DNA of 64,000 nucleotides from Chrysomallon squamiferum (lineage: Eukaryota > Mollusca > Gastropoda > Neomphalida > Peltospiridae): positions 9,694,586-9,758,585 of the forward strand of contig CM022676.1 in the NCBI GenBank assembly GCA_012295275.1, given 5' to 3'. The stretch's first letter is position 1. Each line of letters begins with the position of its first letter. The notes below the pieces were generated by a model. It was not told the origin of the DNA and searched no databases. It saw only the letters and a program-made list of their open reading frames with translations. Shown here piece by piece: positions 28,270-38,400 of the stretch. The position numbers and the translations under genes are program-made.

Positions 28270-28640
28270 AGGATTTTACCATAATCTGATAAATTTATTA
28301 TCAGACCCATTGTCCAAAACCAGTTTTTTTTAAAACATACTAAACAGATAGTTAAAATGAAATCAAATTATAAAGAGTTGTCCAAGTAATTTATCAGACC
28401 ATGGTCCAGAATTGATTTCTGTTAAACAATTTGTTTTTAAAAATACTCTGAACAGACTGTCAGTAATGTGATCAATATATAAACCATTGTGGATGTAATT
28501 TATTAGACCATTGTCCAAAACTGATTGATTTTGATTTATTTATTTTTATTATCATTATAAGAAAATACAATGAATAGAGTGTCAAAATGTAATCAGTTTG
28601 TAAACTGTTGTCTGAGACCAGTTTCTAAAAAAAAAAACTA
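28270..28640. repeat. Decayed tandem array, roughly 110-125-bp unit, 3-4 copies
   Basis: Units share TTTATTAGACCATTGTCCAA and AACTGATTT, then ACAATGAACAGA.TGTCA.AATGTAATCA. Cores are near 28297, 28395, 28500 and 28610. Confidence 0.65.
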
Positions 28641-29432
28641 TCAAATATTCCTCCCCCTTACAAAGATTAAATTGTCCTTGGGTTTCTGCCTCGTTAGATT
28701 CAAAACACATTAAACTCGAGTTAACTCCCCTGCAGAGTGTATGGTACTTTGCATTGTATAGCAACATTGTGCTCTTCTGTCACGAAAGGTATAAAAAGAA
28801 ATACAAACCTCTTCTGTGAGGAAGTTAAGAAAAATAAAACTGAACGATTTCTGATTGTAATATGGGCTCAAAAGTGTTAAGGAGATTTTTGGTCTCTTTG
28901 TGGAAATGGCAGCCATTATTGATCGCATGCAGTTCATGTGTAATGATTTTGTAATAAAATTCATACTCTCTGTCTTAATTTACATAATTGACCTTCATGG
29001 TTAGTTTGCTTTATTGTGGTTATTTTTTAACTTTTTTATATTTTTTTTATTGTTGTTTGTGGTTTTGTGGGAGTTTTCTCTTGTGATGCTTCATTGAGCT
29101 TCATAACTTCACTGGAGAAGTTTGTTTTTGATAAATAGAATCTGTTTCTATTGTGTTAACTGAAGAAGAAGAAGAAAAAATTAGAATGTTTTTCTCATTT
29201 TCATTTTTTTTTTTTTTTTTTTTATTCTTGTGTTTATATGAATAACAGTTCTTGTAGATTTAAAAATGTTTCTTTTTCATCTTGTTGCTCCTAAATAATG
29301 ACTTTATGATTTTGTGCCATTTTTTTAGAATAATGTATGGTCCATATGGTTGTTACTGTTACTGTTGTTGCTTTTGTTATAATTATTATACTACTACTTG
29401 ATTATTATTGAATTAATGTTGTTATTGTTATT

Positions 29433-29447
29433 ATTGAATTAATGTTG

Positions 29448-29478
<31 letters not shown>

Positions 29479-29560
29479 TATTATTATTATTATTATTACT
29501 ATTATTATTACTATTATTATTATTATTATCATTATTATTACCATTATTATTATTTTATCT
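29433..29560. repeat. (ATT)n microsatellite
   Basis: ATT array with ACT, ACC and ATG interruptions, ending about 85 bases upstream of the first Vangl coding exon. Confidence 0.93.
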
Positions 29561-29712
29561 TTTTTTATTTTTTTATTTTTTTATCCTGAAAAATGATTTC
29601 AAATTAAATTTCACACTTTTAACTGACGTCATGTTCTAATTTCAGTTCTAATCATAAAATCCAAAGAAGAAGAAAAAAAAAACCCTTTTAACACGACATC
29701 ATCAACAACGTC

Positions 29713-29952
29713 ATGGATGGCGCAGAGTCTGTCCGTTCAGGCCGAAGTGAACGTTCAGAGCGATCGCATAGAAGTCACGTTAGCAACCACAACAGGCACC
29801 CCCGACAACCAGGGTCACGCCCGCCAAGTCACAGGGGCAGGAGTGGGGACAGGTATGAGAGGAGGGACAGGGACTGCGACGAGAGGTCGGTAACGATCAA
29901 AACACCTGGGCAGGTGTCAGGGGACGAAGAGGAGGAGAGAATTGAAGTTCAG
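29713..29952 (+). CDS. Vangl: Van Gogh-like planar cell polarity protein, coding exon 1
   Basis: This exon encodes residues 1-80 of a Vangl/strabismus homologue, a four-pass plasma-membrane protein of the core planar cell polarity complex that binds Prickle and Dishevelled and opposes Frizzled. Seen: a Ser/Arg-rich stretch (residues 6-22, repeated RSER/RSHRSH) and RSVTIKTPG at about 58-66. Both correspond in position to the two N-terminal phosphorylation clusters known in Vangl2. The start is ATG at 29713, with G at -3 and +4. An acceptor TTCTAATTTCAG ends at 29645, so the exon probably begins at 29646 with 67 bases of 5' UTR. The donor is CAG/GTAACC at 29952/29953, phase 0. Upstream untranslated exons are expected but not identified. 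The cytoplasmic N-terminus is poorly conserved in the family, so identity rests on the join to the next exon. Confidence 0.9.
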
Positions 29953-31679
29953 GTAACCATTGGCAACCAGCGAGACTGATAAAATATCAATTTAGGAACC
30001 GTCATGATTGAAAAATACATCTTTTGTAGAAATGTTTGAGGAGGTTTTGAAAAAAAATAATTATTAAAAATAAAATTCTCTAATTTAATATTAACAAAAA
30101 GAATATATATATATATATATATATATTTATATTTTTTGTACATTTTATAAAAAATTTGGTACTTGGAAACTATCCTTTGTTAATTATAAAGTATAACAAT
30201 AAAATAACAGATTCATGCTGTTTAATGGAGGCAGTGTATTTTATTTGAAAATATAGTCTTAAATATAATTCTGAAAAATACCAATACAGCAAAACTTAAC
30301 TTTTTATTATTTATTAAATTACTTAAGAATAAAGACATCAAAAATAGAAAATTGGCAGTCATCAACAGTATTAGTAGTACCAAAATTTATTATTAGCAAA
30401 GGTTGAAGTCAGTTAAAAAAACCACAGAAAACAAAAGAAAATAATATTAAAGTATATAAAGAAGATGGCAGTCACCAAAAATATTAGTATTACCAAACTT
30501 TATTATTAGCAAAGGTTAAAATCAATTATTATAACAGGAAAGCAAAAGAAAATAACATTAAAGTATATAACATTGTCAGCATATTTGTTCATAACAGGAA
30601 TGTTTTAACTTGACACCCACAACCACTGCAACTTACCAGAAGGTTTGAATAAACAGAAAGTTTTAAAAGTAATTGAATATACTAACTGTAGAGCGATACA
30701 CTTAAAATTGTAACAGACTATAAATAGTTCAAGCGTTAGAGATCCATCTTAACGAATTGTGACTTGATGCACTAATGGACTCTGTAGCTTTAGTTTTACA
30801 ATTAAGTTTACTTCTGAAACAAGTGTAAAGTAGGGTTATAACATTTATCAAGCTGGGATGATTTCCTGGAAGTTGAAATTCATCAGGGAGTTGTTGTCTG
30901 TTTGACGAGTTGCGAAACAGAAAGGATCTGGTAATGGAAACCTTCCCTCTGGAGTGCTGTTACTTCTCCACATTCTCTTGTGGGTGTTGGTTTCAGCTGA
31001 ATTGCTATGTTTGGAATTTAAAACTAAATTATTTTTCAGATTCATCACACAGATGGGCAAACACACACGCATGCATGAAAGCATGGACACACGCACACAC
31101 ACACTGTATAATTTAATACACTTACACATACAAAACCTTACCCACACTGTACATACACAAAAAATAACCACATACTCACAGAGACAAGACAACATAAATA
31201 CATATGTATGTACATGTGTGTGTGTGTGCATATGTTGTGTTTATATGTATGTGCATGCGTTATGTTTATATATATACAAACACATATAAATGCACAAACA
31301 CACCAACACACAAGAACATACACACATTAACACACACACAGAAACACATTAACACATTAAAGATATTATACACAAAATAAACACACATATATATACAAAC
31401 ACACAACTTGTCCACTGAATTCTTCTGGAACATTCAATATAATGCCCATGCCCTCATGCCTTCCTCATCAAAAACACATTGTACAAAACATCAGACTTGT
31501 CTTAAAACCATTGTTAAAAAAAAACAAAAAAAACTCAGGAACAAAAATTATTCGAAAACAGTAACAGCTTAAGTTTATTTTTAACAAAAACAAAAATTGT
31601 TTTGTGTATACACAACTTTATCTAGTAACAATTTTGTTTCTTTTTATAAAAATTTTATAATTTTTTTGAAAAATTTCAG
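29953..31679 (+). other. Vangl: Vangl intron between coding exons 1 and 2
   Basis: A GT-AG intron of 1727 bases, phase 0, ending in a weak-pyrimidine acceptor (GAAAAATTTCAG). It contains an AT run at 30102-30126, diverged repeats with ACCAAA(A/C)TTTATTATTAGC near 30378 and 30493, and CA/TG-rich sequence at 31060-31410. Its first bases (29957-29978) closely match a piece of the following exon (31720-31746). Reading through the donor adds nine codons and stops. Confidence 0.85.
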
Positions 31680-32679
31680 GTGATTCCTCAGGATGACAAC
31701 TGGGGTGACAACACCACCGCCATCACTGGCAACACCAGCGAGACTGGGTTCTCAATGGAGGACATGCACAAATTCTCTAAAGACTTCGATGACAACAACA
31801 ACAACACCGGCTTCGGCTGCGCGCGCTACGTCGGCACAGCCCTGGCAGCGCTGCTCAGCATCTTCGGCTTCCTGTCGCCGATAGCGATGCTCGTTCTGCC
31901 CAAAATCGGAATCGTCGACTGGAACGTGGTGGAGGTCGCCGGGGTCAAGGTCACGAACGATGCCCTCATGGAGTGCAAGCCCGAGTGCGAGGGCCTGCTG
32001 ATCAGCTTCTCGTTCAAACTCCTGATTCTTGTCATGGGAACGTTCGCGCTGTTCTTTCGCCGGCCCAAGGCCACCATGCCGCGAGTGTTTATATTCCGTG
32101 CGATTGTTCTCTTCCTGGTGTTTGTTCTGACCTTCGCCTTCTGGCTCTTCTACGGGGTGAGGATATTCAAGGACCGGAAGGCCACGTATTACGGGATCGT
32201 TCAGTTCTCCGTGTCGCTCGTCGACGGCCTCCTCTTCATTCACTACCTTGCGATAGTCCTGCTGGAGATTCGCCAGCTTCAGCCTCAGTTCGTGATGAAC
32301 GTCGTGCGGTCGCCCGACGGCGAGAGCCGCTGCTACAACATCGGCGCGTACAGCATCCAGCGAGCCGCCGTCTGGGTTCTGGAACAGTATTACAAGGATT
32401 TCCCCGTTTACAACCCGTATTTGGAAAACGCCACGAAAAGGACGACAAAGTTGACGGGTTTTAAAGTGTACGATGTTGACGGTGGTGCCAACAACGTCAC
32501 GCAGCAGGGACGTTCACGCGCGGTGTTTGCTGCAGCGGCGCGGCGACGTGACGCGAGCCACAATGATAGGTTCTATGAGGAACAGGAGTATGAGAGGAGG
32601 GTGAGGAAGAGGAGGGCTAGGTTGATAGTGGCAGCTGAAGAAGCTTTCACGCACATCAAGAGAATGCATGATGAACACG
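31680..32679 (+). CDS. Vangl: Van Gogh-like protein, coding exon 2 (transmembrane core)
   Basis: Encodes about residues 81-413 plus one base of codon 414. Seen: DDNWGDNTT near the start, four hydrophobic segments at about 131-154, 185-206, 216-238 and 253-275, and family-diagnostic stretches [73 protein letters not shown] and EEAFTHIKR. Order and spacing match Vangl1/2 throughout. Vangl proteins have cytoplasmic N- and C-termini and four membrane passes. The exon is far richer in GC than its flanks. The acceptor ends at 31679. The donor is CACG/GTTTGT (32679/32680), with T rather than purine at +3. It is chosen because only it gives phase 1, matching the next exon through a GGT glycine codon. 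Without splicing the frame stops at 32703. Confidence 0.97.
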
Positions 32680-32734
32680 GTTTGTACAGAAATATGCTTG
32701 TTTAGATTGTTTGATTGTAAATACAGTTAAAATT

Positions 32735-33640
32735 GTTACGATACAGGGACGTTTTTTTGAAGAATTTTTTTAAAACTATTTTTTATTTAATTTAGATTTT
32801 TTTTGCGTTTTTTTTTATTTTTTATTATTAAATACAATATTAGGATAAAGGAATATATTTTATAAGTATATTTTTTAATATTTTGTTTTTTAATTTTGGT
32901 GTTTTTATACGATTATTATTATTATTTTTAATAAATACAATATTAGGATACAGGAATATATTTTTATAAGTATTTGTTTTAAATATTTTGTTTTTTAATT
33001 TTGGTGTTTTTTTATTATTATTTTAATAAATACAATATTAGGATACAGGAATATATTTTTATAAGTATATTTTTGAAATATTTTGGGTTTTTTTGTGTGT
33101 TTTTTTTTATTATTATTATTATTTAATAAATACAATATTAGGATACAGGAACATATTTTTATAAGTATATTTTTAAATATTTTGTTTTTTAATTTTGGTG
33201 TTTTTTTATTATTTTTAATAAATAAAATATTAGGATACAGGAACATTTTATAAGTATTTTTTTAAATATTTTGTTTTTTAATTTGGTGGGTTTTTTTTTA
33301 TTATTTTTTAATAAATACAATGTTAGGATACAGAAATATATTTTTATAAGTATATTTTTTTAATCTTTTGTTTTTTAATTTGGGTGTTTTTTTATTATTA
33401 TTTTTTAATAAATACAATATTAGGATACAGGAATATATTTTTATAAGTATATTTTGTTTAAATATTTTTGTTTTTTAATTTTGATGTTTTTTTTATTATT
33501 ATTTTTTAATAAATAAGGTGATACAGGAATATATTTTTATAAGTTGTATTTTTTATATATTTTTTTATTATATTTAGGTGGGCGGATTTTTATTTTTTTG
33601 TTTTTTTTATTAAATACAATATTAGGGTATAATACTGGAA
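32735..33640. repeat. Intronic minisatellite, about 91-104-bp unit, about 9 copies
   Basis: Units contain TTTTTAATAAATACAATATT then AGGATACAGGAATATATTTT, TATAAGTATATTTTT and TTTTGTTTTTTAATTTTGGTG. The GGATACAGGA core lies near 32845, 32947, 33041, 33141, 33234, 33328, 33423, 33522 and, more diverged, 33627. Copies are well conserved apart from T-run length. Confidence 0.9.
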
Positions 33641-33684
33641 CATATTTAAATACAAGGTACATGATAATATGTTACAAGTATTCA

Positions 33685-33980
33685 ATATCCAATCGAATGT
33701 ACAGTGAACATGATTTGTACAGAAATAAGGTTTGTTAATTCGTGTATTTAGAAATACATGATCACAGTATAAACACATAATTTGTAAGCATTATATTGTA
33801 GAATGCACATACAACATGATTTGTAAAAAATAAGAATTGTTAGATTATCTAGCATGCTGAACTTGATTTATTTGGAAATTTAATTCTTTAAATTTTAGAT
33901 TGTGTATTTACAGGGTTAATACATTAAGACATAGTTTATAATTATTTCTAATGTGAAGCCCAAATAACATGATTTGTATG
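33685..33980 (+). repeat. Decayed copies of the Vangl exon-2 end and donor region
   Basis: At 33690-33735 the sequence aligns with 32663-32705. Both read GAATG, then GAACA, then TTTGTACAGAAATA, and translate in the same frame as RM..EH.LYRN before a stop. Weaker copies with ACATGATTTGTA occur near 33816 and 33968. The copies have lost the GT donor dinucleotide and most coding content. Confidence 0.6.
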
Positions 33981-35595
33981 GTTTGTTTAATTTATAAACA
34001 CAAAAAAAAATGGCATAAGAAATAAATTTGGGGATGACTTATTTGGAGTAAAAGCATAATCATAAGATGTATAAAATATAGATTATTGAGACTGTTTTAA
34101 AATATTAGGTATAAGAATGTAAGTTTGAGGACTTTATTTGCAGTAAAAGCTTTATAAACATGATAAATACAAAAATAGGATTTAGTTACTTTAGATTATG
34201 CTTTTATAAATACAAGTTCAGGATATAGGAACTTATTTTTCAGGTCTTTATTTGGAGTAAATGATAATATTACTAATACTATTATTATTATTATTATAAA
34301 TTTCATGTTTGTGAAACCAAGATATAGAGATATAATTCATGATTATATATTAATAATTGAGATTCTCAGCTTTCTACAAATATGTGGAGTTTTCTTTAAA
34401 TACACCAATTTTAAAATTAAAGTAACTAGATGCAGTGAAATCAAAGGATTTCAGTTCTGAATGTTGTGGAAACTAATAAAACATTTCAAATACTCACTGT
34501 ACCTTCTTTGATTGAGTTGTGAGCAAAACATCCAAAACTGTTCGATTAGAAAGCAAGGGAGGTAACCAAGATGAACCATGAAAAAATGAAATGATATAAA
34601 TGTTTTGATCCGAAGAAGGTCCACTAAGTATTTGAAACATTTTATTTATATTTTACTAACATTTTGTAGAAGATACCAGTCTGTTTAATTGGAAGAATAT
34701 CCTGTTTCATTTCTTGGATCTGTTTTAAAAATCTACATACTCTTTGAGACCTATAATCATTAATAATTAAGTTTGTTAACAATCACTCATTCATAGCAGT
34801 ATAAACAGTTTTTCTTGTTCAGTCAGCTAATATTCTGTCACAAACAACTGACATGGGTACATTTCCAGTCTGTTTTGGACTAGAAAACATTAAAAAAATC
34901 CATTTGTTAGTCATATTATTTCAAAGCATATTAATCTTTTCCTTACAGCTTTGTAGTATCGGGGGGGGGGTGTGTGTAGTTTTTTATTGGTTTTTTTATA
35001 TGCAATAAGCAGCCTAATAAAATATCTATATTAAATAACCTTATGATTTTACACATATTTAAAACCCCAAATATTTTAACAAAACACTTTGATGTGGCTT
35101 TAAATTTTCTAGTTTCTTTTCCGTAGTCTAACAAAATATTATCTGTTTTACATAACCATATAGTATTTATTTAAAAATCTTGTTTGTTAATATTACCGTC
35201 CCCAATACATTTTGGTTACAACTTCATTTTTGCTAGTTTTTATTCCAACATAATGTACTGTTACCTTTATTACATAATCATAAAACATATTCAAAAACTC
35301 ACTCAGTAATATATTTTTGCTCAGTATACTTTGGTTATGGCTTTGTTTGCTAGTCTGAATTCTGTTCTGTATAATGCAATGTAATAATGACCCATAAATC
35401 TCATTTTCTATAAGAGCACTCAGTGTTTGCAGTAAGAACCGAAATATTTCAATTTTCATTCTGAAATTTCTAGTACAGTAGCACTGCACATGGACACTCA
35501 GTCTTAATAGTATAAGTGTGCACCTCAGGTAACGCGTTTTCTCAGTCTGAATAGTTCATTGCACTTATTGTTGCTACTTAAGTTTTTTTTTTTTG
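33981..35595. other. AT-rich intronic DNA
   Basis: No exon, RNA or mobile element recognised. Short (ATT)n at 34279-34297 and a G run at 34960-34969. Confidence 0.6.
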
Positions 35596-35639
35596 TGTGT
35601 GTGTGTGTGTGTGAGTATATTAACACACATGTATTATAT

Positions 35640-36220
35640 GATTATTATTATTATTATTAATCTGACTATTGCTATTCTTGTTACTAGAGATGTACATAAA
35701 ATAATCCAAACTTGTGTCAACATGTATGTCTGTATAAACACATGTTGTTGTTATCATCATTACTGTTATTGTTATTATTATTATTACTAATATTATTGTT
35801 GTTTTATTATTATTATTATTGTTGGTATTATTATAATTATTATTTTTGTTATTATCTGTTATTATTATTTGTTATTTGTTATTATTGGTATTATTATTAT
35901 TTGTTATTAATGGTATTATTATTATTATCATTATATTATTATTTTTGGTATTATTATTATTACTATTTGTTATTATTATTTATATTATTGTTATAATTAT
36001 TATTATTATTATTGGTATTATTATTGTTATTGGTATTATTATTTATTATTATTTGTTATTGTTATTTGTTATTATTACTATTGTTATTATTGTTATTGTT
36101 ATTATTGATATTATTATTTGTTGTTATTATTATTTGTTATTGTTATTATTTGTTATTGCTATTGTTATTATTGTTATTATTATTATTGTTGTTATTATTA
36201 TTATTGTTATTGTTGTTATT
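35640..36220. repeat. Long (ATT/GTT)n array adjoining the last Vangl exon
   Basis: Almost 600 bases of ATT, GTT and GGT-type trinucleotides with few interruptions. It runs to within a few bases of the acceptor and is open in several frames, giving false poly-Leu/Ile/Tyr extensions of the exon. Confidence 0.95.
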
Positions 36221-36225
36221 TTCAG

Positions 36226-36655
36226 GTGCTGCAATTCCCATGGACCCACAGGAGGCAGCACAAGCTGTGTTTCCCTCGATGGCGCGAGCCCTGCAGAAGT
36301 ATCTGCGCATCACCCGACAGCAGCCGCGGTACAAGATCGAAACGGTGCTGGCACACCTCGCCAACTGCATCGCCCACGATATGAGCCCCCAGTCGTTCAT
36401 CCAGCGCTACCTCACGCAGGGGGCCGTCATCCTCAACGACAAGGACTACAGCTCCGTGGCGCGCTGGGTCCTCGTGTGCGACCAGCTGCTGACGCGCGAG
36501 ATAGAACACGGCTGGTTCTTCCAGCTGCGTCACGGTGCGACGTGTCGCTGATGTGTTCCGTCCGGCGAATTCCTCATTTCAGTCTGACGGAAGAGGTGAT
36601 TGATCCGAAGAACAATAAGTTTGTGCTGAGGCTGAATTCAGAAACATCCGTTTAG
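36226..36655 (+). CDS. Vangl: Van Gogh-like protein, last coding exon, with frame break
   Basis: The two bases at 36226-36227 complete a Gly codon. The frame then reads AAIPMDPQEAAQ, MARALQKYLR, the histidine/aspartate pair in CIAHDMSP, and WVLVCDQLL, matching the conserved cytoplasmic C-terminal domain that binds Prickle and Dishevelled. After FFQLRHG (to 36536) that frame stops at 36549. The expected continuation, DVSLMCSVRRIPHFSLTEEV, lies in the frame starting at 36539 and runs to a stop at 36653, ending in ETSV, the family's PDZ-binding C-terminus. Two bases occupy the place of one codon at 36537-36538, so one base is missing relative to family expectation. No intron fits and no slippery heptamer is visible, so an assembly error or a real allele is most likely. 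Intact length would be about 556 residues, against roughly 520-585 in known Vang proteins. Read literally, the product is about 521 residues and lacks the PDZ ligand. Confidence 0.93.
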
Positions 36656-36712
36656 TGTGAAAAAATGTTTTTTTTTTTTGTTTGTAGCAGATCTCAAAAA
36701 AAAAAAATTATA

Positions 36713-36760
<48 letters not shown>

Positions 36761-37822
36761 TATATATGCAATGGCAGCGGAAATGTCAGTTAATAATGTC
36801 ACAAAGAAAGCCAAATGAAAGAATTTTTTATTTTATTTTATTTTTTTTTTGTTTTTTTCGTTTTTCTTTCTCTCAGCTTTGAAAAAAGTTTGATTGGAAA
36901 CCACAGATTATTTTCCCACTTGTATGATTGGTGGATTGATAGCTGTGAGCTAAACTGTGTTGTTAAATTTCATTGGCTGAAACTGTGTTGTTAAATTTCA
37001 TTGGCTGAAACTCTGAAGTGTAATTCTCCACAGATCTTATCTTAATTGTGATTGGAACATTCGTGCCATGATTAGATGATTTCATTGGCTAATACTGAAA
37101 AAGGAACAAACCATAAAACTGATCTGTATTGGCTGTTTAATGATTTGTAGAAGTGATTGATTCTGATTGATTGATATTTAAATTGTCAAAGTCAATGACC
37201 TTTTCATTGGAATGACATTTTAGAAAGCAAGGTAAATAATTGTTTTTCAAATGTTGTGAGTTTTTCATTTGTTTTCAGACTTACAAATCCTCAAGTTTTA
37301 AAAATATTTATAAATGAATGTATTTTCTCATTGGATAAAGTGCAAATTACACTTTATCAGTGGCTGTTTGTGATTCATGTAATTTCTAATTATTATTATT
37401 ATTATTATTATTATTTTATATATTTCTTTTAATGTGAAAAATTAAAAATTCTTTGCTTTTTTTCTTCTTTCCTTGAGAAAAGGCAATGTTTCGTTTATTT
37501 TTTTTATTTTTTTACCTCAACAAGAAGTGATATGAAAATTTAAACTTTAAATATTCCAAGTTGTGAAATTAATTTTGAAAAATTATCTCTAAATTACTAT
37601 TTCCAGCATAATACCAAATAAATTATCTAATAAGAAAACCAAATAAGAAATACAATGGGATCCTGACCTATTGTATCTAGATATCCAAATGTAATTTAAA
37701 CAGATATATTTTTTCTCGATTATCAAAGGTTAGTAAAATAATATTTAAAATAAGATATTTTTATTTTTTTAAAATATTTTCTATTAATTGATGTCAGTGC
37801 CTCTTTGCTGTTATTGTTGTTG

Positions 37823-37899
<77 letters not shown>

Positions 37900-38400
37900 G
37901 TTATTTCATCTATATTTACTTTAAAAAAAAATGTACTTCTTTAAACAGTAAGTTACATTTTTTACTCTCACCTCATCAATACAATTTATTTTTTTTCTTT
38001 CAGGTAATTTCACACACCTGTTTAACTGTAAATTGAGTGTATAATTACATTTATCATTGTGTTGCTTAAATGAAACTGTATTTTGAGTGTGGATGTGGCT
38101 GTGTTTGTGAGAGAGAATGCATGTATGTCTGTCTGTATATGTGTGTGTATGTCTGTACATGTATTAGCTTTTAAATGATTGTTTTATTATGTTTATCATC
38201 ATTATGTTGCTTAAAGAAAAGTCTATTTTAAGTGAGAAAGAGTTTTGTGTGTGTGTGTCTGTTCATGTGAGAGTCTGTTTTTTGTCTGATGGTCTGTACA
38301 TTATTTGCAAAAATATACTGTTTTTACATTTCAGATTCTATATGTATATTTCTTTCACTTTGTATATGTAGATAACATTTTCTGGTTTCGTATCTGTTAT
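36656..38400 (+). other. Probable Vangl 3' untranslated region and flank
   Basis: Begins directly after the ETSV stop. Contains poly-T (36717-36753), a perfect 28-bp tandem duplication (36952-37007), at least nine ATTGG pentamers between 36890 and 37335, (ATT)n at 37384-37413 and 37818-37898, and diverged repeats containing TGTTGCTTAAA near 38061 and 38203. AATAAA at 37617-37622 is one possible polyadenylation signal; several other AATAAA hexamers occur downstream, so the transcript end cannot be fixed. Confidence 0.45.

Larger units (their letters stand above)
32680..36225 (+). other. Vangl: Vangl intron between coding exons 2 and 3
   Basis: A GT-AG intron of 3546 bases, phase 1. In order it holds a roughly 100-bp minisatellite (about 32735-33640), diverged copies of the preceding exon end (about 33685-33980), AT-rich DNA (33980-35590), a short GT run (35596-35612) and a long ATT/GTT array (35640-36220) that ends at the acceptor TTATTTTCAG. 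Confidence 0.88.

Noticed and set aside
30848-31289. Overlapping open frames on both strands rich in His/Thr/Val/Cys
   Set aside because: They result from CA/TG simple sequence in a Vangl intron.
31752-32464. Long open frames in other frames of the Vangl exon, including a 163-codon minus-strand frame
   Set aside because: Shadows of the GC-rich true coding frame, which matches Vangl along its whole length.
32684-32690. Alternative Vangl donor GTACAG
   Set aside because: It would leave phase 2, which does not match the next exon; GTTTGT at 32680 gives the matching phase and a continuous conserved protein.
35712-36225. Poly-Leu/Ile/Tyr extensions upstream of the last Vangl exon
   Set aside because: They arise from the ATT array; the acceptor at 36224-36225 and the exon phase place the coding start at 36226.
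36520-36560. Programmed ribosomal frameshift in Vangl
   Set aside because: No slippery heptamer is present and such recoding is unknown in the Vang family; a missing base is simpler.
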